Shown piece after piece: positions 33,027 to 41,619 of a stretch of DNA of 64,000 nucleotides; the first letter of the stretch is position 1, and every line of letters begins with the position of its first letter. The stretch is from Bacillota bacterium (lineage in GTDB: Bacteria > Bacillota > Clostridia > Christensenellales > SZUA-584). Below the pieces are notes generated by a model. It ran no database searches, was not told the DNA's origin, and saw only the letters and a program-made list of their open reading frames with translations. The stretch spans positions 62,001 to 126,000 of the forward strand of contig JAEWBO010000032.1 of NCBI GenBank assembly GCA_023391105.1, read 5' to 3'. A program made the position numbers and the translations under genes.

Positions 33027-33877
33027 GCACTTTTATAAAACGAAACGTCAAGCTGTTTTTCAGAGATAAGAGCGCGGTGTTCTTTTCGCTGCTCGCCGTG
33101 TTCATCATCATCGGTTTGTACGCGCTGTTTCTTGGCGACGTATGGCTCAACGAATTTCCAGACATTGATGGGTCTAGGTTCTTAATGGATAGCTGGCTGA
33201 TAGCGGGATTGCTCGCGGTGACATCTGTCACCACAACGCTCGGCGCGTTCAGCGTTATGGTGGAGGATAAAGCCAAGAAAATTGCAAAGGACTTTTATTC
33301 CGCACCGATTAAAAGACGCAGCATCACAGGCGGGTATCTTTTCAGCGTGTTTATCATTGGCGTGATCATGAGCATCGTCGCGCTGGTGCTCTCAGAAGCA
33401 TACGTGCTGCTCAACGGGGGTGAACTGCTTGGCGTTGCCGCGGCTTTGAAGGTGCTTGGCATCATACTGCTGGCGACGCTATCCAATACCGCTTTGATGT
33501 GCTTTATCGTGTCTTTCTTCAAAAGCCAGAATGCATATGCCACGGCCAGCACGATTATCGGCACATTGATCGGCTTTATCGCGGGTATCTATCTGCCCAT
33601 CGGGACACTGCCAGAAGCGGTGCAAACGATCGTCAAGGTATTTCCTGTCTCTCATGCAGCCGTGCTGATGCGTCAGGTTGTGATGGATGTGCCAATAGAC
33701 ACCGCGTTTGCGGGCGCGCCACAGGAGGCGCTGGATGGCTTCAACGGCATGATGGGTGTATCGTACAAATTTGGAGATTTTACCGTCACGCCATGGATGA
33801 GCATTGCGTTTCTCGTTGTGACAGGCATTCTCTTTTACAGCTTGGCGATGATGAAAATGTCAAAAAAGAGAGCTTGA
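33023..33877 (+). CDS. ABC-2 type permease
   Basis: A 284-residue membrane protein with six helices and the ABC-2 pattern (FIKRNVKLFFRDKSAVFFSLL at the start, KDFYSAPIKRRSITGGYLFS in the cytoplasmic loop). It is the partner of the ATPase just upstream. Substrate unknown. Confidence 0.92.
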   Translation: MSTFIKRNVKLFFRDKSAVFFSLLAVFIIIGLYALFLGDVWLNEFPDIDGSRFLMDSWLIAGLLAVTSVTTTLGAFSVMVEDKAKKIAKDFYSAPIKRRSITGGYLFSVFIIGVIMSIVALVLSEAYVLLNGGELLGVAAALKVLGIILLATLSNTALMCFIVSFFKSQNAYATASTIIGTLIGFIAGIYLPIGTLPEAVQTIVKVFPVSHAAVLMRQVVMDVPIDTAFAGAPQEALDGFNGMMGVSYKFGDFTVTPWMSIAFLVVTGILFYSLAMMKMSKKRA

Positions 33878-33916
33878 CAGTGCCGATAGGATATTCTGGC
33901 GGACAAATATTTAATG

Positions 33917-33954
33917 GACAATTTGCGGTTCGGTGACGGGCCGCTTTGTCTTTT
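33917..33954 (+). terminator. Probable terminator of the ABC pair
   Basis: GACA and GCGG (33917-33927) pair across small internal loops with CCGC and TGTC (33941-33950), followed by four Ts. The stem is imperfect. The remaining stretch to 34088 shows nothing clear. Confidence 0.5.
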
Positions 33955-34088
33955 ATAAACAAGCAAGATCGACGTCACTTTTCATACAAATGATTCTGTG
34001 CGAAAGCCATGGATGGAGAATATTATCCCAACCTTGGGCAAATCGTTAAAATTCTGCTATTCTCGTATATGGCAGAAAAAATAGCCAG

Positions 34089-34116
34089 TTGATAAAATAG
34101 AATCAAGGTTGATCAA
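34089..34116. promoter_or_regulatory. Possible operator upstream of xylA
   Basis: TTGAT (34089-34093)-N8-ATCAA (34102-34106) is followed two bases later by the palindrome TTGATCAA (34109-34116), so the same half-site occurs four times. It lies about 75 bases before xylA and could bind a sugar regulator. It does not match the XylR or CcpA consensus as I know them. Confidence 0.35.
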
Positions 34117-34192
34117 GGCTGCTAATCTATTTATGGTTAACGGCTATCATCAGTATTAAAAATTCTATTCTAAAGAAATGAGGTCAATATTA

Positions 34193-35509
34193 ATGAAAGA
34201 GTATTTTTCCGGAATCTCCAAAATTGAATACAAGGGAAAAGACGGCGATGCTTTATCGTTTAAGTTTTACAATCCCGAAGAGAAGCTTGGCGGAAAAACG
34301 ATGCGTGAACATTTGAAGTTTGCCATGTCCTACTGGCATACGCTGGGTGGAAACGGTGCTGATATATTCGGTATGGCGGGCACGATGGACAGAAGCTTCG
34401 GCGGCGCCGGCACACGTGAAATATTTGAGCACAAGGCTTATGCAGGCTTTGAGCTTATGGAAAAGCTCGGTATCGATTATTATTGCTTCCACGACCGCGA
34501 CGTGGCGCCCGAGGGCGATACGCTGGCGGAAAGCAATGCGATACTGGATGAATATGTGGCGCTGCTGGAAAACCTCATGAAGGATACTGGAAAGAAGCTG
34601 CTTTGGGGAACGGCCAACTGCTTCAGCAACAAGCGGTTCCTGCATGGCGCCGCGACCTCCTGCAATGCGGATGTGTTCGCATATACCGCTGCGCAGATCA
34701 AAAAGGCGATGGAGTGCACCAAACGGCTGGGCGGCGACGGATACGTATTCTGGGGCGGCCGCGAAGGCTATACCACGCTGCTCAATACCAATCTTGGACT
34801 GGAGCAGGATAACCTTGCCCGCATGCTGACTCTCGCTCGCGACTACGCGAAGAGCATCGGCTTTGACGGCGATCTTTACATAGAGCCCAAGCCGATGGAA
34901 CCCACGGCGCACCAGTATGACTATGATGTGGCAACAGTGCTTGCGTTCCTGCGCAAATACGGATTGCAAAACGATTTCAAAATGAATGTGGAAGCCAACC
35001 ATGCAACGCTTGCCGGTCACAGCTTTGCGCACGAGCTGCGCGTGGCGCGTGAAAACGACGTGTTCGGCTCAATCGACGCGAATCAGGGCGAAACATTCAA
35101 CGGCTGGGATACGGATAACTTCCCGACCAATGTGTATGACTCGGCGCTCGCCATGTATGAAATAATCAAGGCCGGCGGCTTCACGAAGGGCGGCACCAAC
35201 TTCGATTCCAAGCTGCGGCGCGAATCCATCGCTGTTGAAGATCTGTTCCGCGGCTATATCGTGGGTATGGATACCATGGCGCTGGGCTTCAAGATTGCGC
35301 ATAAGCTGATCGAGGACGGCCGTATCGACAAATTTGTGGAAGACCGTTATGCAAGCTATAAGTCCGGAATCGGTGCGAAGATCGTCAGCGGGCAGGCCAC
35401 CTTCGCTGAGCTCGAAAAGTATGCGCTGGAAATGGGCGAAGTGAAAACAAACACCAGCGGATCGCAGGAATACCTTGAAGGGATTATCAATTCCGTCATT
35501 TTCGGATGA
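34193..35509 (+). CDS. xylA: Xylose isomerase
   Basis: A 438-residue class II xylose isomerase converting D-xylose to D-xylulose with two divalent metal ions. Landmarks are YWHTLGGNGADIFG, the catalytic His-Asp in YCFHDRDVAPEG, GYVFWGGREGY, IEPKPMEPTAHQYD (metal ligand) and NVEANHATLAGH. I use the ATG at 34193, since GAGGT lies nine bases upstream; an ATG at 34178 would add five residues. No xylulokinase gene is in the window. A terminator follows, then the sugar importer, so uptake and first catabolic step are side by side. Confidence 0.98.
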   Translation: MKEYFSGISKIEYKGKDGDALSFKFYNPEEKLGGKTMREHLKFAMSYWHTLGGNGADIFGMAGTMDRSFGGAGTREIFEHKAYAGFELMEKLGIDYYCFHDRDVAPEGDTLAESNAILDEYVALLENLMKDTGKKLLWGTANCFSNKRFLHGAATSCNADVFAYTAAQIKKAMECTKRLGGDGYVFWGGREGYTTLLNTNLGLEQDNLARMLTLARDYAKSIGFDGDLYIEPKPMEPTAHQYDYDVATVLAFLRKYGLQNDFKMNVEANHATLAGHSFAHELRVARENDVFGSIDANQGETFNGWDTDNFPTNVYDSALAMYEIIKAGGFTKGGTNFDSKLRRESIAVEDLFRGYIVGMDTMALGFKIAHKLIEDGRIDKFVEDRYASYKSGIGAKIVSGQATFAELEKYALEMGEVKTNTSGSQEYLEGIINSVIFG

Positions 35510-35537
35510 GCTGTATAAAGACAGCATTAGCAGTCAA

Positions 35538-35575
35538 ACCGCATCGGAGAAGCTTTTTCTCCGGTGCGGTTTTTT
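35538..35575 (+). terminator. Terminator of xylA
   Basis: A 14-bp stem (ACCGCATCGGAGAA at 35538-35551 with TTCTCCGGTGCGGT at 35557-35570, one A-G mismatch) runs into six Ts. Confidence 0.9.
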
Positions 35576-35788
35576 GGTGGGCAGGATTGCCGTAATCGGC
35601 CTTTTGCTGCACAATTGCACCCGCTAATACTTCTATAACAGGATTTTATTAACACTAAAAAAGTCCAGATTTAAAACGAAGTTAAAATGATATGTTAAAA
35701 AAAAACATGACCATCATAAATTACACTATTCATCGTATGCATATTATTAGTTAGTATAAACACATCAAAAATAAGGAGGAACCCCTAG

Positions 35789-36958
35789 ATGTCTAAAAAA
35801 ATAGCTGGTCTTTTACTGGCGATGGTTCTTATTGTTGCTGCTTTTGCGGCTTGCGGTCAGACTCCCGCTCCTGCGGATTCGCCGGCGGCTGAACCGGAAG
35901 TTTCCGAAAACGTAGCTCCGGAAGAACCTGCTGAGCCTGCTGAGAATGCAGATTCGGGCGAAGGCAAAGTGGTTGGTGTAACGATGCCGACAAAGTCTCT
36001 CCAGAGATGGAACGAAGACGGTACCAACGTGAAGGCCGCTTTGGAAGCCAAGGGCTATACAGTTGACCTTCAGTATGCCGATGAGACACAGCCTATGCAG
36101 AACAGCCAGATTGAGAACCAGATCACCAAGGGTGTGGACGTTCTCGTTATCGCGTCTATCGACGGCGGCGCTCTGGGCGGCGTTTTGGATCAGGCTAAGG
36201 CTGCGGGAATTCCCGTCATTGCATACGACAGATTGCTGACAAACAGCGAATCGGTCGACTATTATGCAACATTCGACAACTACGGCGTTGGTAAAATGCA
36301 GGGCGAATTCATCGTAAAAGCGCTCGGCCTTGCTGATGGCGAAAAAGGCCCCTTCACAATGGAATGCTTCGGCGGTGACCCGGGCGACAACAATGCAAAA
36401 TTGTTCAACCAGGGCGCTATGGACGTGCTGCAGCAGTACATAGACAGCGGCGTGCTCGTTGTCAAATCCAAGCAGATTGAATACCCGGGCGAAATTGCGA
36501 TCACGAACTGGAAAGCCCAAGGCGCGCAGGACAGAATGGACAATCTTCTGACCGCTTATTATGCGGATGAGAACATCGATGTGGTGCTCTCCCCGAACGA
36601 CAGCTTGGCACAGGGCATCGTGGCTTCGCTGAAGGGTTCTGGATACGGAACCGACGATAAGCCTTTCCCGATCATCACAGGTCAGGACTGCGATAAGATC
36701 AACGTGGGTCAGATCATCCGCGGTGAGCAGTCGATGTCTATCTTCAAGGATACCCGTATTCTTGCGGATCAGGTCATCGCGATGACCGACGCGTTACTCG
36801 CCGGAAAAGAAGTGCCGGTGAATGCGGAGTATGACAACGGCGTCAAAACAGTGCCGTCTTTCAACTGCGAAATCAAATTCGCCGACAAGGACAACTGGAA
36901 GTCACTGCTTGTTGACAGCGAATACTATAAGCTGTCTGATATTCCGGATGCTGAATAA
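35789..36958 (+). CDS. chvE: Multiple-monosaccharide ABC transporter, sugar-binding lipoprotein (ChvE-like)
   Basis: A 389-residue lipoprotein: signal peptide and lipobox FAAC with Cys22, an acidic Pro/Glu linker to about residue 58, then a type 1 periplasmic-binding fold. The sequence closely follows ChvE of Agrobacterium as I recall it: VVGVTMPTKSLQRW, DLQYADETQPMQNSQIENQI, VIAYDRLL, YYATFDNYGVGKMQ, ECFGGDPGDNNAKLF and VLSPNDSLAQGI. ChvE binds xylose, glucose, arabinose and galactose. AAGGAGG precedes the start. The upstream AT-rich DNA has a direct repeat GTTAAAA (35682, 35695) that might bind the AraC-type regulator encoded at 43153; this is speculative. Confidence 0.93.
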   Translation: MSKKIAGLLLAMVLIVAAFAACGQTPAPADSPAAEPEVSENVAPEEPAEPAENADSGEGKVVGVTMPTKSLQRWNEDGTNVKAALEAKGYTVDLQYADETQPMQNSQIENQITKGVDVLVIASIDGGALGGVLDQAKAAGIPVIAYDRLLTNSESVDYYATFDNYGVGKMQGEFIVKALGLADGEKGPFTMECFGGDPGDNNAKLFNQGAMDVLQQYIDSGVLVVKSKQIEYPGEIAITNWKAQGAQDRMDNLLTAYYADENIDVVLSPNDSLAQGIVASLKGSGYGTDDKPFPIITGQDCDKINVGQIIRGEQSMSIFKDTRILADQVIAMTDALLAGKEVPVNAEYDNGVKTVPSFNCEIKFADKDNWKSLLVDSEYYKLSDIPDAE

Positions 36959-36973
36959 ACAGTAAATTGGGTA

Positions 36974-37005
36974 AATGGCGGCAGCATTGCTGCCGCCATT
37001 TTTCT
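36974..37005 (+). terminator. Intercistronic terminator after chvE
   Basis: A 12-bp perfect stem (AATGGCGGCAGC at 36974-36985 with GCTGCCGCCATT at 36989-37000) ends in five Ts. Partial readthrough would give more binding protein than ATPase or permease, a common pattern. Confidence 0.9.
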
Positions 37006-37013
37006 TACAGGAT

Positions 37014-37038
37014 CCCCGAAAAGCGCAGCTGATTGGGG
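37014..37038. repeat. Small dispersed hairpin repeat, copy 2
   Basis: CCCCGAAAAGCGCAGCTGAT followed by TGGGG. It is the same pattern as 2928-2952 and 52302-52326 and lies between chvE and gguA. Confidence 0.5.
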
Positions 37039-37126
37039 TTTTGTCAAATGGTCTTGAAAAGCGAAGGCTTTGAGGGAGCTGTTTATGAGGATTATAGGTA
37101 CAAGTTTTTAAACAAGGAGTGGTCGC

Positions 37127-38680
37127 ATGTCGGAATACATACTGGAAATGGACAATATCACAAAAGAGTTCCCCGGTGTCATCGCTCTTAAGGACGTCAC
37201 ATTTAAAGTGAAAAAAGGCGAGATACATGCGCTGGTTGGTGAGAATGGAGCGGGCAAATCCACGTTGATGAAAGTATTGAGCGGGATTCACCCCCATGGT
37301 TCTTATTCGGGAAACATTATATTCAAGGGGACAGAGTGTAAGTTTAAAAACATACGCGAGAGTGAGAGTACGGGCATCGCGATTATTCACCAGGAGCTCG
37401 CGTTGAGTCCGTATATGACAATAGCAGAGAACATATTTCTCGGAAACGAGAGAGCCAAGAATGGCGTCATCAATTGGGATGAAACCAACACCAAGGCAAC
37501 TGAAATGATGGAGAAGGTTGGGCTTAAAGAGAAACGCAGCGCATTAATCAAGGATATCGGTGTCGGTAAACAGCAGCTGGTGGAAATCGCGAAGGCGTTG
37601 TCTAAGAATTGCGAGCTGTTGATACTCGACGAGCCAACAGCGGCACTGAATGACGATGATTCTGATCATCTGCTCAAGCTTTTACAAGCGCTCAACAAAG
37701 AGCAGGGAATGACGTGTATCCTGATTTCGCATAAACTCCATGAGGTGATCAAGATCGCAAACAACATCACCGTATTGAGAGACGGACAAACCATCGAGAC
37801 GCTGGAGAACAACGATGAGGTCAACGAAGGCCGAATCATCAAAGGGATGGTGGGGCGCGAATTGATGGATCGTTTCCCCAGACATGAAGCGAAAATCGGC
37901 GAAGTTGGATTTGAAATTAAGGATTGGGTGGTGCATGATCCTCTTGATGAAGAGCGAGTCGTCATTGATCATGTGAATATCAATGTACGTAAGGGCGAGA
38001 TCGTCGGGCTTGCAGGGCTGATGGGTGCGGGCAGGACGGAGCTGGCCATGAGTGTTTTCGGCAGATCTTATGGCAAAAAAATAAGTGGTTCACTTATAAA
38101 AGACGGAAAAGAGATCGAGTTGCACAGCGTCGGGCAGGCGATAAACAACGGTATCGCTTATGTCACTGAGGACAGAAAAACAGCAGGGCTTATACTGATT
38201 CAGGATATCAAGAAAAACATCACTCTTGCTAACCTGAAAGCGATAAGCAAGGGCTCGGTTGTCAACGACGATGAGGAAATGATTGTTGGCAAAGAGTATC
38301 GCGAAAGGCTTAGCATTAAATCCTCAAGCGTGTTCCAAAAAGCGGGCAACCTGTCGGGCGGTAATCAGCAAAAGGTGGTGTTAAGCAAATGGATATTTGC
38401 GAATCCCGATGTGCTGATACTTGACGAACCGACTCGGGGCATTGACGTGGGTGCCAAATATGAGATTTATAAGATCATCCTTCAGCTGGCGGAAGCCGGT
38501 AAATGTGTGATCATGATCTCATCTGAGTTGCCCGAAGTTCTGGGAATTTCAGATCGTTTATACATTATGAACGAAGGTCGCATTGTTGGAGAACTTGAGA
38601 CCAGCGAGGCGACTCAGGAAGGAATTATGTCGACGATTATTAAAAGCTCTGCTGAAAGCAACAGGGGGAATAGAAAATGA
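37127..38680 (+). CDS. gguA: Multiple-monosaccharide ABC transporter, double ATPase (GguA-like)
   Basis: A 517-residue protein with two fused nucleotide-binding domains. The first has Walker A GENGAGKSTL, Walker B LLILDEPTAALN and a degenerate signature (IGVGKQQLVEIAKAL). The second has a degenerate Walker A (GLMGAGRTE) but an intact signature LSGGNQQKVVLSKW and Walker B VLILDEPTRGID. This asymmetry is normal for the ribose/xylose/galactose importer class. AAGGAG precedes the ATG. It is coupled by ATGA to the permease gene and powers uptake with ChvE and GguB. Confidence 0.95.
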   Translation: MSEYILEMDNITKEFPGVIALKDVTFKVKKGEIHALVGENGAGKSTLMKVLSGIHPHGSYSGNIIFKGTECKFKNIRESESTGIAIIHQELALSPYMTIAENIFLGNERAKNGVINWDETNTKATEMMEKVGLKEKRSALIKDIGVGKQQLVEIAKALSKNCELLILDEPTAALNDDDSDHLLKLLQALNKEQGMTCILISHKLHEVIKIANNITVLRDGQTIETLENNDEVNEGRIIKGMVGRELMDRFPRHEAKIGEVGFEIKDWVVHDPLDEERVVIDHVNINVRKGEIVGLAGLMGAGRTELAMSVFGRSYGKKISGSLIKDGKEIELHSVGQAINNGIAYVTEDRKTAGLILIQDIKKNITLANLKAISKGSVVNDDEEMIVGKEYRERLSIKSSSVFQKAGNLSGGNQQKVVLSKWIFANPDVLILDEPTRGIDVGAKYEIYKIILQLAEAGKCVIMISSELPEVLGISDRLYIMNEGRIVGELETSEATQEGIMSTIIKSSAESNRGNRK

Positions 38681-39894
38681 ACAAAGTAAAAGAATACATG
38701 AACCGAAACATGAAGCAATACGGGATGTTGATCGCCCTGCTTGTGATCATGATTGTTTTCGGATTTATGACAAAGGGCAGCTTGATTTGGCCAAGAAACA
38801 TATCGATGCTGGTGCGCCAAAACAGCTATGTGTTTATACTGGCGATCGGCATGATGCTCTGCATACTGACCGGCGGTAACATCGACCTTTCGGTCGGTTC
38901 GCAGGTGGCGTTGGTCAGCGCGATGTCGGGCCTGTTGGGCACGACGCTAGGGCTTCCCGCTTGGCTGGCGATCACTATCAGCCTTTTAACCGGTCTGCTG
39001 GCCGGCATATGGCAGGGGTTTTGGATTGCGTTTGTCAAGGTGCCGCCGTTCATCACCACGCTTGCAGGCCAACTGCTTTTCAGGGGACTCAATAACATCA
39101 TACTCGACGGCCAGACCTTGCCGCTGCCCAAGCTCTATGTGACGATCGGTTCTGGCTCGATTCCGGATATAGCGCCGAACACTGTTCCGGATTTTTTAGG
39201 GATTGGCAATTTGCTGCAGCTGCAAAACAAAGTGCAATCCTTGAACGTCACGACCCTGATTATTGGTCTCATACTGTCTGCTATATTTGTGGCGTATTTA
39301 TTTGTTAACAGAAAACGAAAGCTGGCACGCGGATATGAAGCGGCCTCATTCGGCTCAGTTGTAGCAAAAGCCATCGCGTTCTTTATTATCATCAATTTAT
39401 TCTCTTACTGGCTGGCGATGGATGAAGGCATACCGATATTGTTGGTTATTGTCGCTGTCATATACGCAATCTACTCGTTTATTGCCACTAAGTCCATACC
39501 CGGGCGCCACCTATATGCCATGGGCGGCAACATCAAGGCGGCGGAGCTTTCGGGTGTCAACACCAAAAAAATGATGTTTCTGGTGTATGCGAACATGGGT
39601 CTGCTCTCGGCGGTTGCGGGCATTGTGACGGCCGGAAGATTAAACGCTTCTTCGCCTAATATAGGACAGAACTTTGAGCTGGATGCTATTGGTGCGTGCT
39701 TTATCGGCGGCGCATCCGCTTACGGCGGTATCGGTACCATTTGGGGCGCTATGGTGGGTGGATTCATCATGGGTGTTATGAACAACGGTATGTCCATACT
39801 CGGCTTTGACGTTTTCTTGCAGCTGATTGCCAAAGGACTCGTCGTGCTGCTCGCGGTGGCGTTCGATACATACACCAAGTCCAAATCAAGATAA
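38677..39894 (+). CDS. gguB: Multiple-monosaccharide ABC transporter, permease (GguB-like)
   Basis: A 405-residue permease with ten or so hydrophobic helices, including ILTGGNIDLSVGSQVALVSA and the EAA-like cytoplasmic loop with MGGNIKAAELSGVNTKKMMF near residue 285, typical of the BPD_transp_2 family. The length (about 400, longer than RbsC) fits the GguB/XylH subgroup. The ATGA overlap ties it to gguA. A long perfect hairpin (39935-39978) follows. Confidence 0.95.
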   Translation: MNKVKEYMNRNMKQYGMLIALLVIMIVFGFMTKGSLIWPRNISMLVRQNSYVFILAIGMMLCILTGGNIDLSVGSQVALVSAMSGLLGTTLGLPAWLAITISLLTGLLAGIWQGFWIAFVKVPPFITTLAGQLLFRGLNNIILDGQTLPLPKLYVTIGSGSIPDIAPNTVPDFLGIGNLLQLQNKVQSLNVTTLIIGLILSAIFVAYLFVNRKRKLARGYEAASFGSVVAKAIAFFIIINLFSYWLAMDEGIPILLVIVAVIYAIYSFIATKSIPGRHLYAMGGNIKAAELSGVNTKKMMFLVYANMGLLSAVAGIVTAGRLNASSPNIGQNFELDAIGACFIGGASAYGGIGTIWGAMVGGFIMGVMNNGMSILGFDVFLQLIAKGLVVLLAVAFDTYTKSKSR

Positions 39895-39934
39895 GATAGT
39901 ACACTGTACGTTTCTGACTGATAAGGAAATAGAT

Positions 39935-39978
39935 ATGGCCTGACGAACGACTGCCGATGCAATCGTTCGTCAGGCCAT
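39935..39978. terminator. Long perfect inverted repeat after gguB
   Basis: A 16-bp perfect stem (ATGGCCTGACGAACGA at 39935-39950, complement at 39963-39978) with a 12-base loop. There is no T tract on either side, so it may protect the mRNA 3' end or be a relic rather than a true Rho-independent terminator. Confidence 0.6.
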
Positions 39979-40088
39979 TCCGCACTATTACAAGGTGCTA
40001 TCTTTTACTAGCTATTATGTTATGATATAATAGTTAATACACACTTCAATGCCAATAGAATATCTGTTAATAAGGCAGGATTCGCAAA

Positions 40089-40640
40089 ATGAAAGTCAAA
40101 ATATCTAATGGCAAGGCCGGTGAAACCCGCGTTGATTATTTAAAGGTGTCAGATAAGGATTCCTTTCGCTTTCATTTGCTCAATAAAGTGCTGGATGGAC
40201 AAAATAGAAGCTCTGTATTACTAATTGATACAAATCAGCGCGTTACCGAAAAGACTGGTCTGAAAGTGTTGGAGGATTTGCACGAAAAGGGTTTAGATCC
40301 TTTAGCCATAAAAATACCCGTCAATCCGCAGTTCTTTTTCGGGTTCCAAGTTAGAAAATGGAATGTACATGATGTCGAGTACATGATCGTCATAGATTTA
40401 AAAGAGCAAACGCTTACGAAGGATTTATTTATGTTGCTGACCGGGTATGATATCGCGGTGGGCATCGGCCAAATAGAACCGATAACGAATCAGATGGGGC
40501 TTATTGGAACCAGCCCGATGTTGCTCCTTGATACCTGTTTCGGTGAAAGGCTATACGATTCAATTCTTTGTACGCGAATAAGAAGCAGCTTTGATATAAG
40601 CGGATATGTAAAGGAAATCACTCATGAAATGGGTCTATAA
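40089..40640 (+). CDS. Unknown protein at the head of the sugar-sensing unit
   Basis: A 183-residue soluble protein I do not recognise. It looks alpha/beta (strands VLLIDTNQRV, VEYMIVIDL, SPMLLLDTCF), without signal peptide, membrane helix or obvious catalytic motif, so it should be cytoplasmic. A TATAAT (40026-40031) lies upstream with a poor -35. It overlaps the start of the anchored sugar-binding protein gene by 17 bases, so its product is made together with the sensor. It might modulate the kinase or regulator. Confidence 0.65.
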   Translation: MKVKISNGKAGETRVDYLKVSDKDSFRFHLLNKVLDGQNRSSVLLIDTNQRVTEKTGLKVLEDLHEKGLDPLAIKIPVNPQFFFGFQVRKWNVHDVEYMIVIDLKEQTLTKDLFMLLTGYDIAVGIGQIEPITNQMGLIGTSPMLLLDTCFGERLYDSILCTRIRSSFDISGYVKEITHEMGL

Positions 40641-41619
40641 AGTCGTATTTGGTTTGCTAACTGTCCTTACTGTTGCTTCCGCAGCGGGGTCGCTTTACTA
40701 CTATTCGAGGGTAAATGACAACGCGAATGACGAGACAGCTTACGAATTTCGCAACTACCCGGACTATTATTTCTCATTGATTGTGAATACACAGGATGAC
40801 ATCTACTGGCAGGAATTTAAAGATGGGGCGACTGCGGCCGGAAAGCATTTTAACGTTGCGATCGAGTTTAACGAAGTATCCGGACCCGAAAGTCAACGCC
40901 AGATCGTTGAGTATATTCATATCGCCACACAGTCGAAAATGGATGGCATCATTGTGGCAGGTGAAAGCACCGACGAATATAACGCTGCTATTATGGAAGC
41001 CACTGAGTCTGGCATCAACGTTGTGGTGGGGAATTTTGATACATCCGGCAGCGGCCGCGTGGCATATGTCGGCACCAACCACTATGAGTATGGTGTGGAT
41101 GCCGCGAATCTGATTGCTCAGCTCGGTGGGAGTGAGGCACAGATCGATTTGGCTATCATATTTTCTGGAAATAAAGACGGCAATAATGCGGATCCTGCCA
41201 CACAGAACATGAATAACGGCATTAGAACAGGCTCTATCAATTTGACAAGCACATTGTATGGGACAAGCGATCTGCTTGGTGCGGAGGATCAGATACGCAC
41301 CACGCTTAACGAACACCCTGATATTGATGTGATTTTGTGCACGAATGCCAAGGACACCGTATCCGCGGCAAATGTGATACGAGAGCGCAACCTTGTGGGA
41401 GAGGTTTATATTGTGGGAACGGGTGTGACTTCGGAGATCGTTGATTATATTAAAAAAGGCGTGATATTCGGCGTGCTGGACAGGAGAGGCTTCAACGCAG
41501 GTTACCAAAGTGTAAGAGTATTATATGAAAGCATGGGGGATACGTTCAAGACCAACTATATGGATATCAACACCAGCACATATACGGCTGATAATATCTC
41601 CGCTTATGTAAAACCATGA
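40624..41619 (+). CDS. Membrane-anchored sugar-binding protein, XylFII-like sensor subunit
   Basis: A 331-residue type 1 periplasmic-binding fold with an uncleaved N-terminal anchor (VVFGLLTVLTVASAAGSLYY) instead of a lipobox. The sugar-binding core runs from YYFSLIVNTQDDIYWQEF through GIIVAGEST and VVVGNFDTS to VYIVGTGVTSEIV. In Clostridium beijerinckii a membrane-anchored xylose-binding protein (XylFII) binds the LytS sensor and signals through YesN to the xylose importer; gene order here (anchor protein, LytS-type kinase, YesN-type regulator) is the same. The ligand, probably a pentose, is inferred from xylA and chvE upstream. It shares an ATGA with the kinase gene. Confidence 0.82.
   Translation: MKWVYKVVFGLLTVLTVASAAGSLYYYSRVNDNANDETAYEFRNYPDYYFSLIVNTQDDIYWQEFKDGATAAGKHFNVAIEFNEVSGPESQRQIVEYIHIATQSKMDGIIVAGESTDEYNAAIMEATESGINVVVGNFDTSGSGRVAYVGTNHYEYGVDAANLIAQLGGSEAQIDLAIIFSGNKDGNNADPATQNMNNGIRTGSINLTSTLYGTSDLLGAEDQIRTTLNEHPDIDVILCTNAKDTVSAANVIRERNLVGEVYIVGTGVTSEIVDYIKKGVIFGVLDRRGFNAGYQSVRVLYESMGDTFKTNYMDINTSTYTADNISAYVKP

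Noticed and set aside
36902..37390. Antisense frame over the chvE-gguA junction
   Set aside because: It crosses the chvE terminator and two real genes and shows no family pattern or ribosome binding site.
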